Below, piece after piece: positions 44,063 to 53,345 of a stretch of 64,000 nt of DNA. A model generated the notes under the pieces. The model was not told the origin of the DNA and made no database searches. It saw only the letters and a list, made by a program, of their open reading frames with translations. Within the stretch, counting starts at the first letter, position 1. Each line of letters opens with the position of its first letter. Origin of the DNA: an uncultured Bacteroidales bacterium (lineage in GTDB: Bacteria > Bacteroidota > Bacteroidia > Bacteroidales > Bacteroidaceae); assembly GCA_902801425.1 (NCBI GenBank), contig CADCIQ010000066.1:1-64000 (forward strand). The letters run 5' to 3'. The translations under genes and the position numbers were made by a program.

Positions 44063-45026
44063 ATTTTATCAAATTAATATTGAATTTGTCGTGAATGGCA
44101 AGTGTAGCCGCCTTCTGGCACAGGAATGCATTCTCGTCGGTTACAGGAATAAGTTCATCTGGGTAGTTACATTCTTCTTTTTGAGAATCATTTATATCCA
44201 CACGATATTGATTACCCAAAATGGAAACCCCATACCGAGGAGCAATGAGTGCCTCGAAATATGCGGCATTAGCAACATATTGTCCAATACCTGCTGCTAA
44301 GTGATGTTGGTCATTAGAGAATCCATATTGTGTTGTATTAATAGAAGTATGACGGATGTTTTGTATTGCTGTTCCATACGGGATGACAAAATCAACACCA
44401 AAGTCTATACAGAACTGTTGGTATGAATCAGCTATAAGATGAAACAAGCTGTCGGTATTATTACAAATCTTGTAAGAGGCATGAACAAGATTTATACCTA
44501 TGGATGCTTGTGGCTGATAGGTCCTGATTAGATTGATTAGTTCCGGCAAATATCCTTCTTTTTGTTCCTTATTCCATAATGTGTATTTGTGGGAGTAGTT
44601 ACTAACCTGTTGAATAATTATGAGATCCCACTTGCAATCGGTGAATGCTTTTCGGATATTTGCCCCATTGTATGGAGTTGCGGAGCTTTTTATTGGTAGT
44701 GTTATTCCGCCAATGATTCGCGATATGCTATAGCCTTTTTCATCTTTGTCGTTCCAACAATTAATGAAGGAACTAAATGAACCTCCCCCTCTAGTGCATC
44801 TGTATAAACACATATCATTCGTGTTTATACCTGTTGCCTTTACCATATTAGCTAAATAGGAAGTGGAATTCATGGTAAAAGAATTTCCAATATGAAGAAC
44901 TTTCAGTGAATCCTTTGTCAGATTGACTTTTGGTAATTCGCCAATATCAATAGAAGATACACTTTGTGCCTTTGCTGTAATCGTAAATGCTAAGATTACA
45001 AATAATTTAAGGATTTTGTCTTTCAC
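44061..45026 (-). CDS. SGNH/GDSL-type hydrolase (DUF4886-like)
   Basis: An exported esterase-fold protein of 321 residues. From a GTG at 45026 it reads VKDKILKLFVILAFTITAKA, a clean signal peptide; the longer ATG frame from 45134 has no signal-like start. Block I is LKVLHIGNSFTMNSTSYLA with the nucleophile Ser; WDLIIIQQVSNYS and the late NDQHHLAAGIGQYVAN (D-x-x-H) supply the other blocks. Substrate unknown. The protein ends abruptly at NINLIK; a C-terminal domain in another frame follows. Confidence 0.78.
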   Translation of the reverse strand: MKDKILKLFVILAFTITAKAQSVSSIDIGELPKVNLTKDSLKVLHIGNSFTMNSTSYLANMVKATGINTNDMCLYRCTRGGGSFSSFINCWNDKDEKGYSISRIIGGITLPIKSSATPYNGANIRKAFTDCKWDLIIIQQVSNYSHKYTLWNKEQKEGYLPELINLIRTYQPQASIGINLVHASYKICNNTDSLFHLIADSYQQFCIDFGVDFVIPYGTAIQNIRHTSINTTQYGFSNDQHHLAAGIGQYVANAAYFEALIAPRYGVSILGNQYRVDINDSQKEECNYPDELIPVTDENAFLCQKAATLAIHDKFNINLIK

Positions 45027-45250
45027 GATTTGGAATAATAAAAGGGCGCAGACTTTCCGATTGTCCTCGTCCTGACTCTTAGGTTGCGACCAAGAAACCT
45101 TCACATACATACAAGTATATACGACCAAGCCCACGTCCTATAAAGGACATGGAACTTTTCGCATACCTTGTTCTCGTATGTTTGAAAATTGGTCGTATTC
45201 AAGAATCAGAGAACAAGAGCTAAAAACTCAATGTAATATTTTATTCCGAG

Positions 45251-45395
45251 AGAATCGGTAGTTGCTCACCCAAGTTAATAAATAAGTGTTTAACTATTTG
45301 CTGAGAATGTCTGAGACTATTCTTTGCATGGGGGAAAGCGTTACCGCTCGTCTGAATTTGTTCTAAAATGTACTTTCTGTTTCTTGTAATTAAAA
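45251..45395 (-). ncRNA. Candidate structured RNA, copy X2
   Basis: Minus-strand relative of 6508-6645 with the blocks AAGAAACAGAAAGTAC, TCAGACGAGCGGTAACGCTT, TATTAAC and GGGTGAGCAACTACC. Hairpin 1 is AGCG-GTAA-CGCT, hairpin 2 GAAT(A)GTC-TCA-GACATTC. It precedes the SGNH gene on the same strand by about 225 nt. No -33/-7 promoter was found before it, so it may be transcribed with the Rpn gene upstream. The rest of 45027-45444 holds an ATACGACCAA inverted pair (near 45119 and 45190) and nothing else clear. Confidence 0.55.
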
Positions 45396-45444
45396 TTTTA
45401 GATATTAATGTTTATATGTTGCATACTGTTTGATAATGAGAATG

Positions 45445-46338
45445 TTATAAATTCTCAATCTCCTCAATAGGAAGTCCTAAACTTTTGGCTATGATATCGA
45501 CAGGCACACCATTTTTCTTTAGGTTGAGAGCATTGGCAAGGGTGGCTTCCTTGCGTCCTTCCATTAAGCCTTCCATGCGTCCTTCTCTTCTGCCTTCGTT
45601 GCGTTCATGATCCATAACGGCAAGGTTGGTGCGGAACGCATCAAGACTAACGTGATAGAAATCACGTTCCTCACGAGTCAGTTTTGCCATGTCGGCAACA
45701 TTCTCTAACTTGTGGAATATTGGCTTCTGAGCCTGGAATGGAACAGTTGTATTCATAGTTTCCAAATGCGTTAAAGTGTATAACCAATAGTCTTTGTTTG
45801 TCTTACAGTCGGTCTCGCTCATCTTCCTGTATCTTGGAAGTTCCAAGAGCCATAACTGTAATTTTTCAGAGAACACATCATGCGTATCAACATCTGCGAG
45901 TGCTATATGACGAATATCGTGAATATTCTCTTTCGTTGAATCATTCTGGCGATTATCTGTCAGGTGGAAGTTCATGAAGAATACTCCATATACTGCATGG
46001 ATTTTGAATTTCCATTCATCATCTCCCCTGTCACCCTGAGATGATATGGCTCGTGCCATATAGTAGCAGATCCTATCCTTGAAATAGTCTTGACCTCGGT
46101 TTTGCATCTCTACGATGACCTCTTCGCCAGAGTCGAGCATACATCGCATATCGTAGATTATGCCACGCTCATACTTCGTCTCAGGAGGCATTTCCTTGTC
46201 TAAGAATGTAACCTTCACTATGGGTGATTTTGGCTCAATGATATCATTGAGGAAATCGCACATGATATCCTCATTGCCAAAGACTTTCTTGAAGCCGAAG
46301 TCGGTTAGCGGATTGATATATTTTGCACCTTGTGTCAT
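45445..46338 (-). CDS. Rpn family PD-(D/E)XK nuclease
   Basis: A 297-residue protein of the Rpn/YhgA-like (recombination-promoting nuclease, formerly transposase_31) family. It begins YINPLTDFGFKKVFGNEDIM, typical of the Bacteroidetes branch. The catalytic core is RGIIYDMRCMLDSGEEVIVE followed by MQ (about 59-80), giving D and E-x-Q in place of E-x-K as in many members. The C-terminus shows the known variable G-R-x-E-G repeats (EGRREGRMEGLMEGRKE). Such proteins move DNA independently of RecA in E. coli; here the role is inferred. Confidence 0.88.
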   Translation of the reverse strand: MTQGAKYINPLTDFGFKKVFGNEDIMCDFLNDIIEPKSPIVKVTFLDKEMPPETKYERGIIYDMRCMLDSGEEVIVEMQNRGQDYFKDRICYYMARAISSQGDRGDDEWKFKIHAVYGVFFMNFHLTDNRQNDSTKENIHDIRHIALADVDTHDVFSEKLQLWLLELPRYRKMSETDCKTNKDYWLYTLTHLETMNTTVPFQAQKPIFHKLENVADMAKLTREERDFYHVSLDAFRTNLAVMDHERNEGRREGRMEGLMEGRKEATLANALNLKKNGVPVDIIAKSLGLPIEEIENL

Positions 46339-46446
46339 AGCTATAGGGTGATTTCATATTGTTGCTGCAAAAATAAACAAAATATCTGATAATTCCAAAT
46401 ATTTTCTCGCAATTTATAGTGTTAACTGGCTTTGTGGTCATAAAAA

Positions 46447-46478
46447 ATGCCACCTAAGAGTTATTTCTTAGGTGGCAT
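46447..46478 (-). terminator. Terminator of gdhA
   Basis: Perfect 13-bp stem (ATGCCACCTAAGA with complement) and, on the minus strand, a tail of T after GGCAT. Confidence 0.85.
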
Positions 46479-46501
46479 ATAGATATTGTAGGGAGATTCG
46501 A

Positions 46502-47786
46502 TTAAACGATACCCTGAGCCATCATAGCCTTAGCTACCTTCATGAAGCCAGCTACGTTAGCACCCTTTACATAGTTGATGTAACCGTTAGCCTCTGTAAA
46601 CTTCCTCAGAAGTCCAACGGAGACGCTCTGAGTTCTGTGACATCTCAAGACCAGATACTGATACACCACCAGCGTTAGCTGCCTTACCAGGAGCGTAGAG
46701 GATCTTAGCGTCCTGGAATACCTTGATAGCCTCTGGAGTTGTAGGCATGTTAGCACCCTCAGAAACAGCGATAACACCGTTTGCTACGAGAGCCTTAGCA
46801 GCCTCCTCGTTGATCTCGTTCTGAGTAGCAGATGGGAGAGCAATCTCACAACCCTTCTCGAACCAAGGCTTTGCACCCTCAACGTACTTAGCATTTGGAT
46901 ACTTCTCAGCGTACTCGCGGATACGTCCACGCTCAACGTTCTTGAGCTCCATAACGTAGTCGAGCTTAGCGCGATCGATACCTTCTGGATCGTAGATATA
47001 ACCGTCAGAATCAGACATTGTCATTGGGATAGCACCGAGCTGGAGGAGCTTCTCACATGTGTACTGTGCAACGTTACCTGCACCAGATACGAGAACCTTC
47101 TTACCCTTGATGTCGATGTTACGAGTCTTGAGCATGTTTACGAGGAAGTAAACATTACCATAACCTGTAGCCTCAGGACGGATGAGTGAACCACCGAACT
47201 CGAGACCCTTACCTGTAAGCATACCAGTGAACTGGTGTGTGAGCTTCTTGTACATACCGAACATGTAACCTACCTCACGGCCACCTACGCCGATATCACC
47301 TGCTGGTACGTCCTCGTCAGCACCTACGTGACGATAGAGCTCAGTCATGAATGCCTGGCAGAAACGCATAACCTCAGCGTCAGACTTACCACGTGGAGAG
47401 AAGTCAGAACCACCCTTTGCACCACCCATTGGGAGAGTTGTGAGAGAGTTCTTGAATGTCTGCTCGAAAGCAAGGAACTTCAGGATACCGAGGTTTACAG
47501 AACGGTGGAAACGGATACCGCCCTTGTAAGGACCAATCACGTTGTTGTGCTGGATACGGTAGCCCATGTTTGTCTGTACGTTGCCCTTGTCGTCAACCCA
47601 TGATACGCGGAACTCAATTACGCGATCTGGAATACAGAGACGCTCGATGAGGTTAGCGCGCTCAAACTCTGGGTGCTTGTTGTACTCTTCCTCGATAGTT
47701 GGAAGTACCTGACTTACTGCCTGAATGTACTCAGGCTCATTAGGAAATCTCTGCTTGAGATTTTCAACGACTTGCTTTGCGTTCAT
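46502..47786 (-). pseudogene. gdhA: NADP-type glutamate dehydrogenase with frameshifted C-terminus
   Basis: Makes glutamate from 2-oxoglutarate and ammonia. Up to residue 395 it is intact: LPMGGAKGGSDFSPRGKSD (substrate site with catalytic Lys), PAGDIGVGGREVGYMFG, and the nucleotide fold KKVLVSGAGNVAQYT. At about 46598 the frame breaks (EEVYRG, stop at 46587); the lost end, ANGYINYVKGANVAGFMKVA and onward to 46502, stays readable in another frame. Against the orphan copy at 43273-43429 it lacks five bases; against the family both lack some 17 residues after EEVD. Enzyme function is doubtful if the sequence is right. Confidence 0.85.
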
Positions 47787-47814
47787 TTTTGTTTTACTTT
47801 TATTGGTTAAAAAA

Positions 47815-47894
47815 TATATTAATTACGAATTTCTAATGACGAATTACCTGTTTACGTTATAAAGCTAACTAGGTAATTTGTAATTCGTCATTCG
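47815..47894. repeat. AATTACGAATT word-repeat inverted spacer
   Basis: AATGACGAATTACCT on the left faces AGGTAATTTGTAATTCGTCATT on the right around a TTTACGTTATAAAGC centre, between dpp-IV and gdhA. Confidence 0.6.
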
Positions 47895-50111
47895 TCATTT
47901 TCCAGAGGAAACCATATGCTCCACGAACCAGTTGGTTACCTGTCTCAGCAGATGATTCCTTGTGTTGCCACCGTGGATGCCATGATTGCGGTTGGTGTAG
48001 ATAAGTTCCTTGAAATCCTTATCTGCCTGAACCATTGCCTCGCTATACTCGAAAGCGTTCTGTGGATGAACATTGTCGTCTGCAAGACCATGTACGAGAA
48101 GTAGTGCTCCGTGCAGATTGTTTACCCTGTTCTTTGGGTTGATGTCATATCCTGCGCTATTCTCTTTTGGAGTACGCATATATCGCTCGGTATAGATAGT
48201 GTCGTAGAAACGCCAATCGGTTGGTGCTGCTATTGCCACACCGCAGCAGAATACAGGTCTGCCATCTGACATTGCCATCAGCGTATTGAATCCGCCGAAA
48301 CTCCATCCCCAGATTGCTATACGGTTCTTATCGACGAATGATTGTTGTCCGAGCCATATTGCGGTCTCTACCTGATCCTTTGATTCAAGGTCGCCCATTC
48401 TCTGGTAGATGCATTTCTCGAAGGCTGTTCCGCGATAGCCGGTACCACGTCCGTCAACTGTAACGACGATAAAGCCTTTTTCTGCAAGGAGATAGTCGTA
48501 CATGCCGCCGTTGCCCATAGAACCTATTCCCCAGCTGTTTACAACCTGCTGGCTACCAGGACCAGAGTACTGGTGCATAATGACGGGATATTTCTTTGAA
48601 GCGTCGAAGTTTGCAGGCTTTATCATCCAACCTTCAAGTTGCACACCTTCAGATGTCTTGAATGTGAAGAACTCCTTCTTCGTTATAGGATAGTTTCTGA
48701 GCTTTGACTTCAGGCTTGCATTATCCTCCATCACCTTGATGTCTTTGCCCTGACCATTGCAAACAGAGAACTTGTAAGGTGTATCTGCATCGCTCCATGT
48801 CTTGAGGAAATATTTGTAGTTCTCCGAGAACTGAGCTGCTGCTGTCCCTGCCTCCGGAGTGAGGCATTCTATTTTGCCGTTGGCTCTTGAAACGAACACC
48901 TGACGATCCTTAGGAGTAGGAGAGGCAGCCTGGAAATATACATCGCCTGTCTTCTGGTCAATGCCGTATGTCTCTGTTATGTCCTTGTTAGGAACTGAGA
49001 CACTTCTCTTTAGTGCTCCAGCAATAGTATATACGTTAAGGGTGATGTTCTCGCCTTTGTCACAAGGAATGAGGATGTAGTTGTCAGTTACCTTCATGTC
49101 GGTAAAAGACTCATCTTTTACGTACTTGCTTGACTTGTTCTCGACAATCATCTGGCATACGCTGCTGCGAGGATTTGCAGAGAAGATGCGCATATCATCC
49201 TGATGTCGGTTGAGTGTCACGAGCAATATGCTGTTTGCATTAGCAGTAGGGATGATTCTTGGAATATATCCTTCAGCATCCAGAGGAAGTTCAAACTTTC
49301 GTGCAACGTGACTCTTGATGTCGTAGCTCCATGCACTTACCTTTGAGTTGTCTTCACCTGCCTTTGGATATTTATAGGTGTATTCTCCCGGATATGTGCT
49401 AAGGGCATCGTATGAAGGTGACATGCCTTTGAACAACTGGAGAGGGTATTCCTTTACATTTGCCTCTTCATACTTAATCCAGCAGATCATTGTGCCGTCG
49501 GCATTGAAGCATAGGCTATTGGAAGATGCAAACTCCTCTTCGTTTACCCAGTCAGGTATTCCGTTGATTACCTTGTTTAGTTCGCCGTCCTTTGTTATCT
49601 GACTCTCAGCTCCGTCGAAAAGGAGTTTGCTAACCCAGATGTTATTATTGCGGACAAAGGCAATCAGATTACCATCGTTGCTCCAGACTGGATTCTGAAC
49701 ATCAGAATTGTCGCTGAGCAGACGCATACGCTTGTTGGCGATGTTATAGACATAGTATCTTGCCTTTGACGATCTGCGATATACCTGCTTTGTCTCAGTC
49801 TTGATAAGCATCTTCGTGCCATCAGGTGAGAGGATATAATCGTCAAATGCCTTGACCTTTTCACCAACAGTATTGTTAATATCGAAAAGAACGCTTGCCT
49901 GCTGACCGTTCTTGTAATAGCAAGCTATGATTTTAGTTCTGTCGTCAGAGATTCTTGAATATGTCTCGCCGTCAGGCATAGCCCTCATTCCACCAACTTT
50001 TTTAGCAGCAAAAACGCCTGAGTTGATGTCTTGAATGCTTATCTTTCCTTCAGCCGCAACACCCATGGTTGTAGCGAGAATGAGTGAGCACATAATAAAA
50101 AATTTCTTCAT
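47895..50111 (-). CDS. Dipeptidyl peptidase IV family serine peptidase (S9B)
   Basis: Exported exopeptidase that removes X-Pro dipeptides, important in peptide use by asaccharolytic and mixed Bacteroidales. From ATG 50111 (738 residues) the signal peptide is MKKFFIMCSLILATTMGVAA. The N-terminal beta-propeller spans about 50-470 and includes PDWVNEEEF, the EE motif region that binds the N-terminus of substrates. The hydrolase domain has IAIWGWSFGGFNTL (nucleophile Ser), LVHGLADDNVH (Asp) and NRNHGIHGG (His). The longer frame to 50168 runs into the promoter. Confidence 0.92.
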   Translation of the reverse strand: MKKFFIMCSLILATTMGVAAEGKISIQDINSGVFAAKKVGGMRAMPDGETYSRISDDRTKIIACYYKNGQQASVLFDINNTVGEKVKAFDDYILSPDGTKMLIKTETKQVYRRSSKARYYVYNIANKRMRLLSDNSDVQNPVWSNDGNLIAFVRNNNIWVSKLLFDGAESQITKDGELNKVINGIPDWVNEEEFASSNSLCFNADGTMICWIKYEEANVKEYPLQLFKGMSPSYDALSTYPGEYTYKYPKAGEDNSKVSAWSYDIKSHVARKFELPLDAEGYIPRIIPTANANSILLVTLNRHQDDMRIFSANPRSSVCQMIVENKSSKYVKDESFTDMKVTDNYILIPCDKGENITLNVYTIAGALKRSVSVPNKDITETYGIDQKTGDVYFQAASPTPKDRQVFVSRANGKIECLTPEAGTAAAQFSENYKYFLKTWSDADTPYKFSVCNGQGKDIKVMEDNASLKSKLRNYPITKKEFFTFKTSEGVQLEGWMIKPANFDASKKYPVIMHQYSGPGSQQVVNSWGIGSMGNGGMYDYLLAEKGFIVVTVDGRGTGYRGTAFEKCIYQRMGDLESKDQVETAIWLGQQSFVDKNRIAIWGWSFGGFNTLMAMSDGRPVFCCGVAIAAPTDWRFYDTIYTERYMRTPKENSAGYDINPKNRVNNLHGALLLVHGLADDNVHPQNAFEYSEAMVQADKDFKELIYTNRNHGIHGGNTRNHLLRQVTNWFVEHMVSSGK

Positions 50112-50137
50112 TTGACAGTTTTCTACTAATTTTGGTG

Positions 50138-50169
50138 CAAAGATAATATATTTTTCGTAAATTTGCAAC
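50138..50169 (-). promoter_or_regulatory. -33/-7 promoter of the DPP-IV gene
   Basis: TATCTTTG at 50138-50145 and GTTG at 50166-50169 on the minus strand, 20 nt apart, 27 nt before the chosen start. Confidence 0.68.
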
Positions 50170-50229
50170 CAAATAAATACAAAAAGTTATAAAAACATCA
50201 AAAATAATGACATTTTTCTTTAATTTCGT

Positions 50230-51153
50230 ATGATTTGCTATAATAAATATGGTGATTGGGTAAGAAAACGTATCGGATGTAAGGTTCAGAAAATCTCGAT
50301 TGATGCAGGTTTTTCATGTCCTAACCGTGACGGAACAATAGGAAGAGGCGGTTGTATATACTGCAATAATGCTACTTTCAACCCAGAATATTGTACAGAT
50401 ACGGCGGGTCGTGTCTCTCAGGAAGAGCATCTCAATCTCTCTGCTGATAACATCCGGAAACAGTTAGAGGCTGGTAAGGATTTCTTCTCAAGGAAATATC
50501 CTGAGATGAAATACATAGCGTATTTTCAGTCTTATACCAATACATACGGTGACATAGAAGCGTTGAAACGAATGTATGAGGCGGCTCTTTCGGTTGAGGA
50601 TGTCGTAGGAATTTCTATTGCCACTCGTCCGGATTGTGTGTCGGATGAGTTGCTTGATTATCTTGAAGAACTCTCGCATCGCACATTTCTTACAATGGAG
50701 TATGGTGTGGAATCTCTGAATGACGAAACTCTCCGCATAATAAACCGTGGACATACCTCGGAGTGCAGCATTAATATAATAAAGAATACGCACGCGCGTG
50801 AAATTACTGTGTGTGCACATCTTATTCTTGGACTTCCGGGAGAGGGTAGGGAAGAAATTCTGAGACAGATTGACATAGTGAACGCATTGCCGATTGATAT
50901 TCTAAAACTTCATCAGTTGCAGATAACAAAGGGTACCATTCTTGAGCATCGCCCGGATTTGATTGCTCAATGCACTCTGTTCACTCCTGAAGAGTATATT
51001 GATTTGCTTGTTGAATATATACCTCGTCTCCGTGATGATATTGTCATAGAGCGCTTTACGAGTCAGTCCCAAGCAGGATTGCTTATCGCACCACGCTGGG
51101 GACTGAAGAATCATGAGTTTACCAATCTTTTGGAAAAGAGACTTGGTGAATGA
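50230..51153 (+). CDS. TIGR01212 family radical SAM protein (YhcC-like)
   Basis: A 307-residue radical SAM protein of the YhcC/TIGR01212 family; the reaction is unknown to me. The cluster motif is FSCPNRDGTIGRGGCIYCNN (about 29-48; Cys spacing C-x11-C-x2-C as in this family). Other conserved segments are KYIAYFQSYTNTYGD, VGISIATRPDCVSDELLDYL, TMEYGVESLNDETLRIINRG and HLILGLPGEGREEIL. It is transcribed away from the DPP-IV gene. Confidence 0.9.
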   Translation: MICYNKYGDWVRKRIGCKVQKISIDAGFSCPNRDGTIGRGGCIYCNNATFNPEYCTDTAGRVSQEEHLNLSADNIRKQLEAGKDFFSRKYPEMKYIAYFQSYTNTYGDIEALKRMYEAALSVEDVVGISIATRPDCVSDELLDYLEELSHRTFLTMEYGVESLNDETLRIINRGHTSECSINIIKNTHAREITVCAHLILGLPGEGREEILRQIDIVNALPIDILKLHQLQITKGTILEHRPDLIAQCTLFTPEEYIDLLVEYIPRLRDDIVIERFTSQSQAGLLIAPRWGLKNHEFTNLLEKRLGE

Positions 51154-51157
51154 TAAA

Positions 51158-51240
51158 TGAAAAGTGAAAAATTATTTCATGTACAATTTACCATTTACAA
51201 TGTACAATTTTATCATTTTTCACTTTTCATTTTTCATTTA
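51158..51240. repeat. AAAGTGAAAAATTA / TTTACCATTTACAATG inverted spacer
   Basis: ATGAAAAGTGAAAAATTATT on the left and its complement on the right enclose TACAATTTACCATTTACAATGTACAATTTT words. Similar AAGTGAAAAATTATGAAAT words stand at 15501-15525. Confidence 0.6.
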
Positions 51241-53207
51241 TCAAGCGCCTCGTATTTCGATTGTCTGCTCTTATACTCTGGAACTATCTCCTTCATCTTC
51301 CTTACAATATCCATATCATCGTATGTGAAACTGAGGCGCAGAAGTTCCTCTTCGTTCTTCAAGGCATCGCTAAACTGATACTCACGTACAGATGCAATCT
51401 TGATCTTAGGATGGATAGTAGGCTTTGTCTGCTCAGTATCGTTGAGCACCTCTTCGAAGAGTTTCTCACCATCACGCAGACCTGTGAACTTTATTTTCAC
51501 ATTCTTTGCACCAGAAAGGTCAATCATACGTTGTGCGAGATCTGCAATACGGACAGGCTTACCCATATCGAATACGAATATCTCGCCACCGTTGCCCATA
51601 GTTCCTGCTTCAAGAACCAACTGGCAAGCCTCTGGGATAAGCATGAAGAAACGGATGATGTCTGGATGCGTTACCGTAAGTGGACCACCGTTCTTTATCT
51701 GTTCCTTGAAGATTGGGATCACAGAACCGTTTGATCCGAGCACGTTGCCGAAGCGTGTTGTGATAAACTGCGTTACACCCGGAGTTCCGTCAGCTTGCAC
51801 CAGCTTGTCCTTTATTTCTTCGTAGTTCTCTGGCTTGATGCCATTTTTGAGATCCTGCAAAGCCTTATTGAGACTCTGGCAATAGATCTCACAAATACGC
51901 TTTGAGCAGCCCATTACATTTGTTGGGTTTACTGCCTTATCGGTAGAGATCATCACGAACTTCTTTGTGCCGTACTTTACGGCAAGGTCGGCAATTACTC
52001 GTGTTCCGTAAACATTGTTCTGGATAGCCATTGCTGGGTTATCCTCCATCATAGGAACGTGCTTGTATGCTGCTGCATGGAATACGTATTCAGGTTTGTG
52101 ATCACGGAATATCTCTTCCATGTGAGTTGGGTTGCTGATACTGCTGACGATAGTCCATGCCTTGATGTTAGGGAACTTGCGTGCCATCTTCAGTCGGACA
52201 TCGTGCATAGGAGTCTCTGCCTGATCAATAAGAATCATCTCGGCAGGATTAGACTTCGCCACCTGATTAACCATCTCTGAGCCGATAGAACCTGCAGCTC
52301 CCGTGATAAGGATGCGCTTGCCTTTCAGAAGAGCACCAATGGCATCAAGGTCAACCTCAATCTTGTCGCGAGGAAGCAAGTCCTCAATCTCAACCTCATG
52401 AAGCTGTTCTTGCTTTATTCCCTTTTCAGGATTCCACACCTCTGCCTCGGAAAGCATAAGGATATGAATCTGGTTCTTGATGAGTTCCTGTACTAACTCT
52501 GTGTTGTTTCTGAAAGTTTCTGCCTGTAATGGACTTACGATCATCACGTTTGCACGAGCCTTCTTCATGTGCGCGATGAGATTAGGACCAATTCTTCGAA
52601 CCTTAACACCGAACATATATTTCTCGTCCAGGTCACCATTAGGACTTACGAAACCGACAATGGAATACTGTTTTTGAGGACTTGACTGTATGGTACTTGC
52701 AATTACCTCTGCACCTCTCTGTACGCCAAAGATAAATGCACGCCTGACGCCATCGTTGAATGATGACTCATATATTGTCTTCATCAACACCCTTATTGCC
52801 CATTGACCTGCAACGCTTAGGCAGAAAGCAGTAGCGTATGTTTTCAAGCCTGTATATGCAATGATATAATCAGAACTGAAGAAAGGGCGTATGCAGAGTA
52901 TAAGGGCAAAACCTACTATCTGTGCGTATAATACCCTAAACAGGTCTGTAGAACGTAGATATCTGATAACTCCGTTATAGGTATGGAATATTCGCATACC
53001 TATGAAGAAAAACACCAATAGGGAGCACCACAATAATGTACGATCCCAGAAGTGTTTTATGAATGCTTGGGCACCTTCGCAAATGTAGGTGCTTAGCAAT
53101 CCTGCCGTGACTATTATCAGGAAATCCGCGAAAATGACACTCCAGTATGGGAGCGCATTTTTGGATAAGTACCAGTATCTGATTTTATTTATTATTCTGT
53201 TTAACAT
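51234..53207 (-). CDS. Membrane-bound nucleotide-sugar 4,6-dehydratase (CapD/WbpM type)
   Basis: Makes UDP-4-keto-6-deoxy sugars for surface polysaccharide or glycoprotein. The 657 residues have an N-terminal membrane part with about four helices (about 20-135), a CoA-binding-like Rossmann segment (RRAFIFGVQRGAEVIASTI), then the SDR dehydratase domain: ILITGAAGSIGSEMVNQVAK (about 300), YVFHAAAYKHVPMMEDNP, FVMISTDKAVNPTNVMG (with S-x-K, family-altered Tyr), and RFGNVLGSNGSVIP. Full length. Confidence 0.92.
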   Translation of the reverse strand: MLNRIINKIRYWYLSKNALPYWSVIFADFLIIVTAGLLSTYICEGAQAFIKHFWDRTLLWCSLLVFFFIGMRIFHTYNGVIRYLRSTDLFRVLYAQIVGFALILCIRPFFSSDYIIAYTGLKTYATAFCLSVAGQWAIRVLMKTIYESSFNDGVRRAFIFGVQRGAEVIASTIQSSPQKQYSIVGFVSPNGDLDEKYMFGVKVRRIGPNLIAHMKKARANVMIVSPLQAETFRNNTELVQELIKNQIHILMLSEAEVWNPEKGIKQEQLHEVEIEDLLPRDKIEVDLDAIGALLKGKRILITGAAGSIGSEMVNQVAKSNPAEMILIDQAETPMHDVRLKMARKFPNIKAWTIVSSISNPTHMEEIFRDHKPEYVFHAAAYKHVPMMEDNPAMAIQNNVYGTRVIADLAVKYGTKKFVMISTDKAVNPTNVMGCSKRICEIYCQSLNKALQDLKNGIKPENYEEIKDKLVQADGTPGVTQFITTRFGNVLGSNGSVIPIFKEQIKNGGPLTVTHPDIIRFFMLIPEACQLVLEAGTMGNGGEIFVFDMGKPVRIADLAQRMIDLSGAKNVKIKFTGLRDGEKLFEEVLNDTEQTKPTIHPKIKIASVREYQFSDALKNEEELLRLSFTYDDMDIVRKMKEIVPEYKSRQSKYEALDK

Positions 53208-53345
53208 TTAGGTCTTTTTATTTTTTTGCAAAGTTAATGAAAAATGATGGAAATCCAAAAGAATTTGTGAGAATTTTCTGTTTTATCACGAAAGTCAAGT
53301 CCGGAATACTCGTTGCGTGGAAAAATAAATAATTGTGTCTGACCT

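Noticed and set aside
45445..46338. Functional transposon around the Rpn nuclease
   Set aside because: No terminal inverted repeats or target duplications were found around the gene; Rpn proteins are usually stand-alone.
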